A stretch of 30,812 nt of DNA from Nitrospira sp. UBA2083 (GCA_002331625.1 DCZN01000098.1:27466-58277); one strand, 5' to 3'; positions 15,726-24,341 are shown, numbered from the stretch's first letter. Program-made: numbers and translations. The notes: generated by a model from the letters alone, not told the origin.

Positions 15726-15756
15726 ATTTTCCTCACTAATATGATATAAGTGCGAC

Positions 15757-15791
15757 AACGGCGCCGGGGTTGTCTCGGCGCCGTTCTATTT
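15757..15791 (+). terminator. Rho-independent terminator
   Basis: AACGGCGCCG and CGGCGCCGTT form a 10-bp GC-rich stem with a 9-base loop, followed by CTATTTTG. It closes the lipoprotein/repeat-protein unit 31 bases after the stop at 15725. Confidence 0.8.
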
Positions 15792-15899
15792 TGATGCCCG
15801 GTGTGTTCACCTAGGAGATATGCTGTGATCGGGCGATGCCCGATTACGATTGAATGTGTAACGTACGGATGTCTCGTGCAGAAAGGGATGGTGAATGGG

Positions 15900-16859
15900 A
15901 TGCGGCGAGTGTGCATGGTCGTAGTGATCGCGGTAGCGGTAGGGGTCGTAGGTTTATGGGGAGGACGTGCATGGGCGGCAGACCCGACCGATAAGCGGCC
16001 ACAACAGGCGGCAGAACGAAACTGGCAAATCAGTGTTACACCTAGTTACAGCCACGGGAATTTCGGAACCGGTACCACCAGTGAGTTTATCTATGTACCT
16101 TTTTCAATTAGACGATTCTTTTCAAAAGGTGATATTTCACTGGTCATTCCCTCAGTAACGGCGATCACCGATGGGCGTACGACTGTCGTCGGGAATACCG
16201 CATTCCGTGTGGATGACAATAGCGGAGGCAACAGCGGATCAGGAGGTGGCGGTGGGTCGGATGACGATGGAGGCTGTAGTGGGAAAGGCTCCAATGTGTC
16301 TGGCAAGGATCGCGTCTGTGGCACGACAACGCGAACCGTTGGTCAGAAGGTGACGACCACAGGAATCGGTGACGTGATTCTCCGGGGGCGCTACTACCTC
16401 GTTGAAGAACAAGAGTATGTCCCGCTGATTGCTGTGACCGCTCGGTTGAAGTTTCCCACAGCGAACGCGAGTCAGGGGTTAGGAACCGGCGAGTTTGATC
16501 ATGGATATGGGGTGGAGGTTTCTAAGTTGATCGGCACCAGCTGGCTCGTATTCTTCGATGGAGGGTACAACTTTATCGGCGATCCGGATCGAGCCGATGG
16601 CTCCGGTCCACTCGGTCTTCGCAATCAGTATTGGTATGATATCGGCACTGGCTACTACCTCACGAAGGACCTCCTCACCAGTGTGTATTTCGAGGAATAT
16701 CGAGCGCTTGTCCCAGGTTTGCCTAACGCCAGGGACATATTTTTCTCATCGAATTATCGATTATCGCCAGCTTGGCGCGTCAACGGCGGCGTGGCGGTCG
16801 GCCTGTCAAATGGAGCGCCGGACTATATCGTCTCAATCGGTACCAGTTACCGGTTTTAG
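15900..16859 (+). CDS. Outer-membrane beta-barrel protein (MetA-type transporter-like)
   Basis: A 319-residue protein with signal peptide (cut near AWA, residue 26) and alternating amphipathic strands ending in a C-terminal Tyr-Arg-Phe, the BAM recognition end of outer-membrane barrels. Strands such as WQISVTPSYSHGNFG, GDVILRGRYYLV, LIAVTARLKFPT, FFDGGYNFIGD and YDIGTGYYL fit the family annotated as MetA pathway of phenol degradation / putative outer-membrane transporter. A Gly/Ser/Asp-rich insert at about 104-141 with Cys126 and Cys140 probably forms a long flexible loop with a disulfide. The start at 15900 fits the signal peptide; the frame continues upstream to 15801 without a better site. 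Substrate unknown. It stands between a terminator and the sigma-factor cluster. Confidence 0.75.
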   Translation: MRRVCMVVVIAVAVGVVGLWGGRAWAADPTDKRPQQAAERNWQISVTPSYSHGNFGTGTTSEFIYVPFSIRRFFSKGDISLVIPSVTAITDGRTTVVGNTAFRVDDNSGGNSGSGGGGGSDDDGGCSGKGSNVSGKDRVCGTTTRTVGQKVTTTGIGDVILRGRYYLVEEQEYVPLIAVTARLKFPTANASQGLGTGEFDHGYGVEVSKLIGTSWLVFFDGGYNFIGDPDRADGSGPLGLRNQYWYDIGTGYYLTKDLLTSVYFEEYRALVPGLPNARDIFFSSNYRLSPAWRVNGGVAVGLSNGAPDYIVSIGTSYRF

Positions 16860-16975
16860 CCAGTCATTCCCTCTTTAGCGGCTGTTTACGCCACTCAGAA
16901 CGCTGCGTCTAATGAAGCATGTAGGGAAATGCAGACGGTCCTGTGGCATCGGACCAGGCTAACGAGAGTCGGAAC

Positions 16976-17557
16976 ATGCCACTGGATCAACTGGTAGGAC
17001 AGGATGACGCTCAACTCGTTGCCCGCAGCCTCAAGCAGGATCATGAGGCATTTGGCCAACTGATCGATCGGCACGCGTCTGTGATCGTGAACCTGGCCTA
17101 TCGCATGGTGGGGAATCGTGCGGAAGCAGAGGACCTGGCCCAAGAAGCGTTTCTCGCAGCCTTTAAAGCGCTCTCGACATTCCGTGCAGATTCAAAGTTT
17201 TCGACCTGGCTGTACCGAATCGCCTCGAATAAGTGCAAAGATTGGCTGCGGGCCAAGCGGCCAGGGATGGGACAGCAGGATGTCGACATCGACGAGGCGA
17301 TCGATGTCCATGTGGCTGACGAGCAGACGCCTGAGCATCTGCTCTCTCAGCAGCAGGTGGCGCAGGAGTTGGATGGGGCGATCCAGCGACTGCCACCTCT
17401 GTATCGTGAAGCCTTCGTCCTGAAACATATCGAAGGACTCAGTTATGAAGAGATGGAAGAGATCCTTGGGGTGAATGGTGACACGTTGAAAATGCGAGTG
17501 TATAAAGGGCGACTCCAACTCAGTCGCGATCTCGCCGCACTGAACCCCGCACAATAG
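16976..17557 (+). CDS. ECF-type RNA polymerase sigma factor
   Basis: A 193-residue sigma-70 family protein of the extracytoplasmic-function class. Region 2 lies at about 22-92 (FGQLIDRHASVIVNLAYRMV, DLAQEAFLAAFKAL, FSTWLYRIASNKCKDWLR) and region 4 at about 130-188 (LPPLYREAFVLKHIEGLSYEEM and the HTH LGVNGDTLKMRVYKGRLQL). It lacks region 3, as ECF factors do. The start at 16976 is chosen because it leaves about 20 residues before region 2; a GTG at 16943 is possible. It is followed 27 bases later by a membrane protein with anti-sigma features, so it is probably held inactive at the membrane until a signal arrives. Its targets may include the adjacent genes, but no promoter motif could be defined. 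Confidence 0.92.
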   Translation: MPLDQLVGQDDAQLVARSLKQDHEAFGQLIDRHASVIVNLAYRMVGNRAEAEDLAQEAFLAAFKALSTFRADSKFSTWLYRIASNKCKDWLRAKRPGMGQQDVDIDEAIDVHVADEQTPEHLLSQQQVAQELDGAIQRLPPLYREAFVLKHIEGLSYEEMEEILGVNGDTLKMRVYKGRLQLSRDLAALNPAQ

Positions 17558-17584
17558 GACATATGTCGCGTGCATGGTGACCAT

Positions 17585-18268
17585 ATGAATGAACCAGAAC
17601 TCCTGATCCAACGTTTCCTGGATCACGACCTCACTCCAGAGGAACGGGTTGCCTTTTTGCACACCGTCGATGCCGACCCTGCGTTGCGACGACGGTGGCT
17701 CAATCTGGAGATGGTGGTTGCTGAAGCGGCCCGGTTGCCGAGGCTGGCTCCATCACCACGGTTCTTACACGAACTCAAGGCTAAAATTGCCACACCCACT
17801 CCGAGTCGGTGGGAGCGCATATGGGCGACGGTGACCACACCACGAACGCTGGAGTGGAATCTCGCCGGAGCGATGGCAGCGGCCTGTGTTGTCTTGATGG
17901 CGGTGGCTGGGCTATTGACGATGATGCCGGAGCGAGTTGTGGAGGTGCCGGTCGCGCTGGCTCCACCCCAGACGATCACTGCTGGTACTCAACAAGAAGC
18001 GCCACGGGTGTTTGTCCGGCTCGTCTTGTTGCAGCCCGGAGCACGATCGGTGTCCGTCGCAGGAGACTTCAACGGATGGAACCCGGCGCAAACACCCCTG
18101 GAACGGTCGGACGGGGGGATGTGGACTGCCACCATTTCTCTCAAGCCTGGTCGATACCAATATATGTTTGTCATCGACGACAAGCAATGGATCGCCGACC
18201 CTCTGGCAACGGAAGAAGCGACTGATGGATTTGGCGCACAGAATGCGGTGCTTGATGTGGAGATTTAG
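17585..18268 (+). CDS. Anti-sigma-like membrane protein fused to a CBM48 glycogen-binding domain
   Basis: A 227-residue protein with three parts. Residues 1-85 are helical and soluble (LIQRFLDHDLTPEERVAFLH), like the zinc-free anti-sigma N-terminus with its L-T-P-E-E-R hallmark. One membrane helix spans about 93-114. Residues 141-227 are an AMPK/CBM48-type carbohydrate-binding module with SVSVAGDFNGWNP, a GGMWTATISLKPGRYQYMFVID strand pair and a DGFGAQNAVLDV end. The CBM48 would be on the far side of the membrane and might sense a glucan or hold a sugar-bearing partner. The position right after the ECF sigma gene supports the anti-sigma role. I start at the ATG at 17585; a GTG at 17570 would add five residues. 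Confidence 0.8.
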   Translation: MNEPELLIQRFLDHDLTPEERVAFLHTVDADPALRRRWLNLEMVVAEAARLPRLAPSPRFLHELKAKIATPTPSRWERIWATVTTPRTLEWNLAGAMAAACVVLMAVAGLLTMMPERVVEVPVALAPPQTITAGTQQEAPRVFVRLVLLQPGARSVSVAGDFNGWNPAQTPLERSDGGMWTATISLKPGRYQYMFVIDDKQWIADPLATEEATDGFGAQNAVLDVEI

Positions 18269-18321
18269 CGTGGGCCTAGAACCTCTTGCAACGGGTCTAG
18301 TCCGTATGTACTCTCCCGCAC

Positions 18322-18711
18322 ATGGGAACGGGACTGAAAGAGCTGGGCCGATTTTCTCGGACCGTTATCATCACGATGCTGCTGCTATGTGGCATATGGA
18401 CCTGTGCCAATCCCCCGGTGATGAAACCGGGCATGCCTACGCTGCTTGCGGGCGCCGTACGATTTACCGTGCATGTTCCTGGTGCCAAGGAAGTTTGCCT
18501 CGTTGGGTCCTTCAATGGGTGGACCAAAGGAGCGGCGCCGATGAAGGTCGTGGATGATGCATCACTCTGGTCAATCGATATGCCGCTGGCTGCGGGAGAG
18601 CATACGTTCATGTATGTGATCGATGGAGTCAGATGGATGACACCACCCCACGCTGAGGATTTTGTCACCGATGGGTTTGGACACACCAACGGCATCGTGA
18701 TTGTACGGTAG
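18322..18711 (+). CDS. Signal-anchored stand-alone CBM48 domain protein
   Basis: A 129-residue protein with one hydrophobic N-terminal segment (about 13-28), perhaps a signal peptide or anchor, then one CBM48/AMPK-type module (about 43-129): EVCLVGSFNGWTKG, a SLWSIDMPLAAGEHTFMYVID strand pair and a TDGFGHTNGIVIV end. It aligns with the CBM48 half of the gene before it (VAGDFNGW vs VGSFNGW, TDGFGAQNAVLDV vs TDGFGHTNGIVIV), so it arose by duplication or was split from a common ancestor. It starts 54 bases after the anti-sigma gene and ends 4 bases before the next start. No ribosome site is obvious. Probably in the periplasm, possibly sharing a carbohydrate ligand with its neighbour. Confidence 0.75.
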   Translation: MGTGLKELGRFSRTVIITMLLLCGIWTCANPPVMKPGMPTLLAGAVRFTVHVPGAKEVCLVGSFNGWTKGAAPMKVVDDASLWSIDMPLAAGEHTFMYVIDGVRWMTPPHAEDFVTDGFGHTNGIVIVR

Positions 18712-18715
18712 GCTG

Positions 18716-19642
18716 ATGAGGACGCGAATCTATACCGCCATGGGGGTGCTGACCGTCATAATTGGAACGACGGCTGCCCCGATCTGGGCCGAACCTCTCT
18801 CGGTTCAGGACCGGGACGCAATCACTCGGCTTGGTTCGGCACAGGGCCGTTCGGAGAACGAGATCACTCCCTTGCTCGATCACGTCAGTAAGGCTGGCGA
18901 GCGTGGGCTTCCTACCGAATCCTTGCTGAACAAGGTGCGGGAAGGTCTGGCGAAGGGAGTCGAACCCAGACGTATCGATTCGGTGCTGCGGCAGATGACG
19001 TCTCGACTTGAGTCTGCCCACGAGGTGTTGAAAGAAGCCGGTTCTCGCGGAATGGAAGAGGGGAACCGGCAGCGCGCTATCGAAACCATGGCTGAAGCAC
19101 TCGCGCGCGGAGCCACGGCGGATGAGGTGCGGGAACTGAGCCGTCTGTCGCAAGATGGCCGCCATAAGGCGACGCAGGAGGAGCTGGCGGCCGGCGCCAA
19201 GGGCTTAGCTGTGATGAAAGAGGGACGAATTCCGTCGAAAGATGGAACGGCCTTGGTCGGCGAGGGGATCAAGCAAGGCTATCGCGCATCTGAACTCCTG
19301 GATCTCAGCCGAGAAGTGAAACGGCGTGGGTCGGATTTTGAAGAAGGGCGTGCAAGTCTCAAGGCCCTTCGTGAGCAGGTCCAACGTGGAGAACGCAGTG
19401 ATCGGCTGTTCAAGGATGCCGATCGCGGTGGATCCGGCAGTGGATCGGGCGGCGGTCGAGGCGATCGTGAGGAACAAGGAGACCGAGGCGGACGAGGTGG
19501 TGATTCAGACCGCGAACGGGTCGATCGACCGGACCGTCCGGATCGATCCGGCCATGGTGACCGACCTGACCGTGTTGAGCGTCCTGAGAGACTTGACCGC
19601 CCTGAACGTTCGGACCATTCCGGAAGCGGGCGAGATCACTGA
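18716..19642 (+). CDS. Secreted helical protein with Gly-rich linker and RPDRPER tail
   Basis: A 308-residue exported protein. The signal peptide ends near Trp-Ala-Glu at residue 25. Residues 30-225 are predicted helical, with repeated A-R/K-G-x-x-P/A-x-x-V/L turns (EGLAKGVEPRRIDSVL, EALARGATADEVRELS, EGIKQGYRASELLDLS), about 35 residues apart, suggesting a helical-repeat domain. A Gly/Ser/Asp-Arg linker (228-256) leads to a tail of R-P-D and R-P-E triplets (about 259-300), the same kind as in the protein at 15084. The ATG at 18716 comes 4 bases after the stop of the CBM48 gene, so both are translated from one mRNA. Function unknown; secretion and charged tails suggest cell-surface or extracellular location. 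Confidence 0.8.
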   Translation: MRTRIYTAMGVLTVIIGTTAAPIWAEPLSVQDRDAITRLGSAQGRSENEITPLLDHVSKAGERGLPTESLLNKVREGLAKGVEPRRIDSVLRQMTSRLESAHEVLKEAGSRGMEEGNRQRAIETMAEALARGATADEVRELSRLSQDGRHKATQEELAAGAKGLAVMKEGRIPSKDGTALVGEGIKQGYRASELLDLSREVKRRGSDFEEGRASLKALREQVQRGERSDRLFKDADRGGSGSGSGGGRGDREEQGDRGGRGGDSDRERVDRPDRPDRSGHGDRPDRVERPERLDRPERSDHSGSGRDH

Positions 19643-19787
19643 TTCCTCCCTGCCAGCACCCTCGCACGAAATCCTCAAAAAGTGGACGTTTCTGACCTCG
19701 CCTGATACACCAGGCCACAGAAGAAACCAGTGCGCCGTTACCGGCGTGCCAAAGCCGAGGAGAGCGATTCCGATCGAGGAGGGACGC

Positions 19788-20114
19788 ATGAAGAGCATAC
19801 TCATCGCATTCAGTGGGGCGATCATGTTCATGAGCGGCGTAGTGTATGGTCAAACGGAAACGCCGGTGATCGATCAGCGACATGGGAATCAGGAACATCG
19901 AATCGACCAAGGCCTCGCAAGCGGGCAACTGACCGAGCGAGAAGCTCGACGGCTTGATCGGAGGCAGGATCACATTGATCGGATGGAGAACCATGCAGAA
20001 GCCGATGGGGTGATGACGAGAAAAGAACGAGCACAGATCGGCGCAGCACAGAATCGTGCCTCACGTCATATTGCTCGTGAAAAACACGATCGGCAAGGTG
20101 CACGGCATCGCTGA
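19788..20114 (+). CDS. Small secreted charged helical protein
   Basis: A 108-residue protein: a signal peptide (to about Gly21) and a highly charged, helical mature part with the elements RIDQGLASGQLTEREARRL and EADGVMTRKERAQIGAAQNR, then a His/Arg-rich end. The two elements look like diverged repeats of one G-x-L/M-T-x-x-E/K motif. A clean ribosome site (GAGGAGGGACGC) precedes the ATG at 19788, although the frame is open much further upstream over the preceding gene. Proteins of this type recur in Nitrospira-like genomes as hypothetical proteins, from memory. It shares the Arg/Asp/His-rich style of the two RPDRPER proteins and probably belongs to the same group. Confidence 0.75.
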   Translation: MKSILIAFSGAIMFMSGVVYGQTETPVIDQRHGNQEHRIDQGLASGQLTEREARRLDRRQDHIDRMENHAEADGVMTRKERAQIGAAQNRASRHIAREKHDRQGARHR

Positions 20115-20249
20115 GTCGAAACGAGACGTCCAGAAATCACCTCGGCGCTTGCAACATTGACCATGAACGCCCATCATGTTTGACGATCGATATCATCTTA
20201 GACGGGCATCAGCATGTCATGCCCATCAAGACCTTGCTAGAATGTGGTC

Positions 20250-22931
20250 ATGGATGTAATCGCCACGCATAGCAATGCGGATTTCGATGGCCTTGCTTCC
20301 ATGGTGGCGGCACGCAAGCTGTTTCCTGAGGCGAAACTGGTCTTACCGGCAGGCGGGCAGGAGGCTGTACGGAAGTTTCTAGCCGTGCACGATCTTGATA
20401 TCACCAAACTGAAGGACCTTGAGCTCGGACAGATTACCAAGTTGATCCTTGTCGACACCCAAGAACCGAGCCGGATCGGGGCGCTCCAATCGTGTCTAGA
20501 GAATCCTACCATTGAGGTTGTGGTGTTTGATCACCACCTCGAAGCAGACTCGGTCTGTGCCGGACTGTCGAAACAGTCTGTGGTCGAATCAGTCGGAGCC
20601 ACAATCACCCTTCTCATTGAGCAACTTCGTCGGCGGCATATTCCCGTGACGCCGTTTGAAGCGACTGTAATGGCCATCGGTCTCTACGAAGAGACGGGGT
20701 CGTTTACCTTCCCCTCAACCGCCAGTCGGGATTTTGAGGCAGGAGCGTTCCTCATCGAGGCCGGCGCAGATCTCAATACGGTATCGGACACCCTCTATAC
20801 TCCTCTCGATCCTGATGCCATCGCGCTGTTGAACGATTTGTTGGAACACAGCGAAGTGCTGTACCTGGAAGGTCGCAAGGTGCTCGTGTCCACGAGTACG
20901 ATCGACCGTTGCCGAGGAGAAGCCGCCGGCGTCGTGCATCGGCTCGCAGAATTGCAAGGGGTTGATGCCGTGGTTGTGGCCGTGATGATGGCAGACCGTG
21001 TCGAAGTCATCGGAAGGAGCCGCCGACCTGAGATCGACGTCGGCTGGATCGCACGAGAATTTAAGGGAGGCGGCCATCCCGTCGCCGCCGCGGCCACGGT
21101 TAAGGGGCGGCCGCTCTCAGAAGTCAAAGAAAAGATCGTTCAGCTGCTGACCACACACTACCGTCCGACTCTGCTGGCCCAGGATGTCATGACGCGCCCG
21201 GTGAAAGTGATCGAGATAGACAGCACCGTCACTGAAGCAGGAGAACGGATGACGGCCTACGGGTTGAATGTCTTCCCGATCTTGGATGAGAAAGACCATT
21301 ACACCGGGCTTGTCAGCCGGGAGTCGATTCAGAAAGCCTTGTTCCATCGGCTCGGGAAGATCGCCGTGCGTGACATCATGCAGACCGATGCCTATACCGC
21401 GTGGCCAGAAACTCCATTTCATGAGATCGAAACGGCCATGATCGAGCGAAACCAGAGGTTTGTACCGATCCTCAAGGAGAAGAAGATCGTCGGCGTCATT
21501 ACCCGAACAGATCTGCTGCGGACCTTACACAACGATGTCTTGAAGACTGCAAGAATGAAGACTCTGCGCCCGAGTGCGGCAGAGACGGATGTCGTAGGCC
21601 CACGCCGCAACGTGAAAGAGCAGCTCCGAAGCCGATTGCCGCAGCGGTTCATGGCGTTGCTGGAAGAAGCCGGACAATTGGCCGACCGTAGCGATGTGTC
21701 CCTCTTTGTCGTCGGCGGCTGCGTGCGAGACCTGTTACTGGGCATTGAGAATTTAGATTTGGATCTTGTGGTCGAAGGCGACGGTGTTGCCTTCGCGCGG
21801 AAGCTGGGCGACGTGCTGCATGCACGGGTCAAAGCGCATGAGCGATTTGGGACAGCGATCGTCCTGCTTGAGGGCGGCGTCAAGCTCGATGTCGCCACCG
21901 CGCGAACAGAATATTATGAGTATCCCACAGCCTTGCCCACGGTGGAGCAAAGCTCGATCAAGAAGGATCTCTATCGTCGCGACTTCACGATCAACGCCTT
22001 GGCGGTTCGTCTAAACGGGAAGGGCTTTGGGGATGTGCTGGACTTCTATGGTGGGCAACGGGACCTGCACGATAAAGTGATCCGTGTCTTGCATGGGCTC
22101 AGTTTTGTGGAAGATCCAACCCGCGTCTTCCGGGCCATCCGGTTTGAAACGCGGTTCGGTTTTCATTTGGGCAAGGACACGGCGGCGTTGATTGCCGGTG
22201 CCGTCAAAATGAACCTCTTTCATCGGTTGTCCGGCCATCGCCTACTGGAAGAGCTCAAATTGCTATTCGGAGAACGGGAACCGAAACAGGCGATCAAGCG
22301 ACTCGCAGAGTTCAAGCTGCTTCGATTCATCCATGCGAAGCTGAGTTGGTCCGACCGGATGGACTGGTTGCTGACAGCACTCGACGAAGCGGTCGATTGG
22401 TATCGGCTCCTATACCTCGATCGGAAAGTCGACATCTGGTTGGTCTATATGATGGGACTGCTGGAACTGTTGCCCGAGCGTGCCGTAAAGGACATACTGA
22501 AACGCTTTCCCTTTTCCGAGCAGGAAGCCACCAAACTCAAAACGGGCCGCATAGGTTGCCACCACGTCATTCGTCGACTCGCGTCGAAACGATCCCTCAA
22601 ACCGGCAGAGGTGTATCACCTCTTATCGGGATTGTCTGACGAGACACTTCTGATCCTCATGGCCAAGAGCAAAGGGGACATCGTCAAACGCCACATCTCA
22701 GCCTTCCTCACGACGTATCAGCATGTGAAGCCGGCTCTGACCGGGACTGATCTGAAGGCGATAGGACTGAAACCTGGCCCACAGTTCAAGAAAATCCTTC
22801 ACCAACTACTTGAGGCACGTCTGAACGGCGACGTACAGACGGAAACAGAGGAACGACAGTTCGTTCAACGGGTAGTTCACGACCCCAAACGGGTTGGGTG
22901 GAGTATCGAAAACAACCGATCAGGGATATGA
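20250..22931 (+). CDS. DHH-CBS-CBS-poly(A) polymerase/tRNA nucleotidyltransferase fusion
   Basis: An 893-residue multidomain enzyme. An N-terminal DHH phosphoesterase unit has the metal motifs HSNADFDGLAS (7-17) and VVFDHHLEAD (D94-H95-H96), then the DHHA1 part with GGGHP at 273-277. Two CBS domains follow at about 302-425 (VMTRPVKVIEID..., IMQTDAYT..., VGVITRTDLL). The C-terminal half is a class II nucleotidyltransferase: VVGGCVRDLLLG (487-498), LDLDLVV with the catalytic D503-x-D505, RRDFTINALAV (about 583), and the RNA-binding helical domain. In related bacteria such fusions act as A-adding enzymes or poly(A) polymerases; the DHH domain may trim or hydrolyse small nucleotides and the CBS pair may sense adenine nucleotides. 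The start at 20250 fits the DHH fold exactly. Confidence 0.9.
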   Translation: MDVIATHSNADFDGLASMVAARKLFPEAKLVLPAGGQEAVRKFLAVHDLDITKLKDLELGQITKLILVDTQEPSRIGALQSCLENPTIEVVVFDHHLEADSVCAGLSKQSVVESVGATITLLIEQLRRRHIPVTPFEATVMAIGLYEETGSFTFPSTASRDFEAGAFLIEAGADLNTVSDTLYTPLDPDAIALLNDLLEHSEVLYLEGRKVLVSTSTIDRCRGEAAGVVHRLAELQGVDAVVVAVMMADRVEVIGRSRRPEIDVGWIAREFKGGGHPVAAAATVKGRPLSEVKEKIVQLLTTHYRPTLLAQDVMTRPVKVIEIDSTVTEAGERMTAYGLNVFPILDEKDHYTGLVSRESIQKALFHRLGKIAVRDIMQTDAYTAWPETPFHEIETAMIERNQRFVPILKEKKIVGVITRTDLLRTLHNDVLKTARMKTLRPSAAETDVVGPRRNVKEQLRSRLPQRFMALLEEAGQLADRSDVSLFVVGGCVRDLLLGIENLDLDLVVEGDGVAFARKLGDVLHARVKAHERFGTAIVLLEGGVKLDVATARTEYYEYPTALPTVEQSSIKKDLYRRDFTINALAVRLNGKGFGDVLDFYGGQRDLHDKVIRVLHGLSFVEDPTRVFRAIRFETRFGFHLGKDTAALIAGAVKMNLFHRLSGHRLLEELKLLFGEREPKQAIKRLAEFKLLRFIHAKLSWSDRMDWLLTALDEAVDWYRLLYLDRKVDIWLVYMMGLLELLPERAVKDILKRFPFSEQEATKLKTGRIGCHHVIRRLASKRSLKPAEVYHLLSGLSDETLLILMAKSKGDIVKRHISAFLTTYQHVKPALTGTDLKAIGLKPGPQFKKILHQLLEARLNGDVQTETEERQFVQRVVHDPKRVGWSIENNRSGI

Positions 22932-23101
22932 AGGACTGAATGGCACACATAGACTACCCTGTGCACCTGCTTGAATCACCACCCACCTCGAACCGAAGCG
23001 CAGCAACCGGACTAGTCTCTCCACCTCGTCTTTTCTCCCACTTGCGGCAGTAGTCCTTTTCATAACCAATTGTAAAAGTTTCACTTTTTAGAGCCAATCC
23101 C

Positions 23102-23126
23102 CACTCAACGTGGTATCCATTGAGTG
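23102..23126. promoter_or_regulatory. Inverted repeat upstream of nuoA, candidate operator
   Basis: CACTCAA and TTGAGTG are perfect 7-base arms separated by 11 bases, about 60 bases before the nuoA start, in an AT-rich 250-base region that must contain the operon promoter. The symmetry and length fit a dimeric regulator site. No binding protein can be named. Confidence 0.4.
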
Positions 23127-23185
23127 AGGAAGATCACCGTTGTTCTAAATAAATGGTTTGTTATTGCCGATAGTTAGTTATTGCT

Positions 23186-23650
23186 ATGGTAGATGACGCG
23201 ATTTGGCAAATTTGTATCTATGGGCTTTGTGTCGGCGTGGTGATTGCCGTCATGCTGGGACTGCCTCCCTTGCTCGGCGAACGTCACTGGAGGAAATCCG
23301 AACGCCGATCTGAAAGCGCAACGGGCATTCCTTATGAATGTGGTATCAGGCCGACTGGCAGCGCTCAAGTCCGCCCACCAGTGCAATATTATTTGATCGC
23401 CATGTTCTTCGTCATTTTCGACGTGGAAGCCGCGTATCTCTATGCCTGGGCCGTTGCGGTCCCGGAGACGGGCTGGCTTGGTTTTATTGAAGTGACGATC
23501 TTTGTGGCTATTCTGTTGGCATCGCTTGCGTATTTGTGGCTCACCGGCGCGCTCGACTGGCATGCTCAATCTCAACGTCCGCGAGTCCGTCAGCAGAGGC
23601 AGACACGCGTGAAAGAATCAACGGAGCTCTACAATGACCGAGTGGCGTAA
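23186..23650 (+). CDS. nuoA: NADH-quinone oxidoreductase subunit A
   Basis: A 154-residue subunit of the complex I membrane arm with three membrane helices (about 8-30, 66-90, 98-120). The family signature is present: IPYECGI at 48-54 and [23 protein letters not shown] at 68-90, including the conserved acidic pair Asp79-Glu81 that lies near the quinone cavity. It has a longer charged C-terminal tail (about 125-154) than E. coli NuoA. It opens the nuo operon; the last 17 bases overlap the start of nuoB. There is no good ribosome site before the ATG, which is odd for a first gene. Confidence 0.96.
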   Translation: MVDDAIWQICIYGLCVGVVIAVMLGLPPLLGERHWRKSERRSESATGIPYECGIRPTGSAQVRPPVQYYLIAMFFVIFDVEAAYLYAWAVAVPETGWLGFIEVTIFVAILLASLAYLWLTGALDWHAQSQRPRVRQQRQTRVKESTELYNDRVA

Positions 23651-24341
23651 CGGACGACTGGAGGGGGTACGAATTACCGAGGGCGGCGATGGGTCGTTGA
23701 CCTCTGTCATTGGCGACTCAGTCCTCTTTGCAAAGCTCCAAGACCTCCTCGCCTGGGGGCGGAAGAATTCTCTGTGGCCGTTGAACTTCGGCCTCTCATG
23801 CTGTTTCGTCGAAATGGCGACAAGTTTGACCAGTGTCTACGACGTCTCGCGATTCGGCGCCGAAGTCGTACGCGGTTCACCGCGGCAAGCCGATGTGTTG
23901 GTCGTCTCGGGCACGGTGTTTCTGAAGGTGGCTCCTGTCATCAAGCAGCTCTACGAGCAGATGCTGGAACCGCGTTGGGTGATTTCGATGGGGTCCTGCT
24001 CGAACTCCGGAGGCATGTTCGATGCCTATTCCGTCGTGCAAGGCGTGGACAAGTTCATTCCCGTGGACGTGTATATGCCAGGATGCCCACCACCACCGCA
24101 TGCCTTTATGGAATGCCTGTTGCTCCTGCAGAACATGGTGGGATCAGAGCGTCGACCCTTGAGCTGGCATTTCGGCCCACAAGAGGTCCAACGACCGATC
24201 ATGCCCTCGCTGCGGGATGCCAAACGAGCGGAGCGAATGAGTCAACGTGAGTATCCCGGTGTCGATGTGCTTCCTCGGACCGATCTCCTTTCCCCCCATT
24301 TTGCAGGGCAGCCGGATGGTCGCTCGAAAGGCAAGTCATGA
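23634..24341 (+). CDS. nuoB: NADH-quinone oxidoreductase subunit B
   Basis: A 235-residue peripheral-arm subunit that holds the terminal iron-sulfur cluster N2, the direct electron donor to quinone. The four cluster ligands are visible: the tandem pair Cys56-Cys57 in LSCCFVEMA, Cys122 in GSCSNSGG and Cys151 in PGCPPPP. N- and C-terminal extensions of about 35 and 60 residues make it longer than the core domain (about 160). The start overlaps nuoA by 17 bases and the stop overlaps the nuoCD start (ATGA), so translation is coupled. Confidence 0.97.
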   Translation: MTEWRNGRLEGVRITEGGDGSLTSVIGDSVLFAKLQDLLAWGRKNSLWPLNFGLSCCFVEMATSLTSVYDVSRFGAEVVRGSPRQADVLVVSGTVFLKVAPVIKQLYEQMLEPRWVISMGSCSNSGGMFDAYSVVQGVDKFIPVDVYMPGCPPPPHAFMECLLLLQNMVGSERRPLSWHFGPQEVQRPIMPSLRDAKRAERMSQREYPGVDVLPRTDLLSPHFAGQPDGRSKGKS

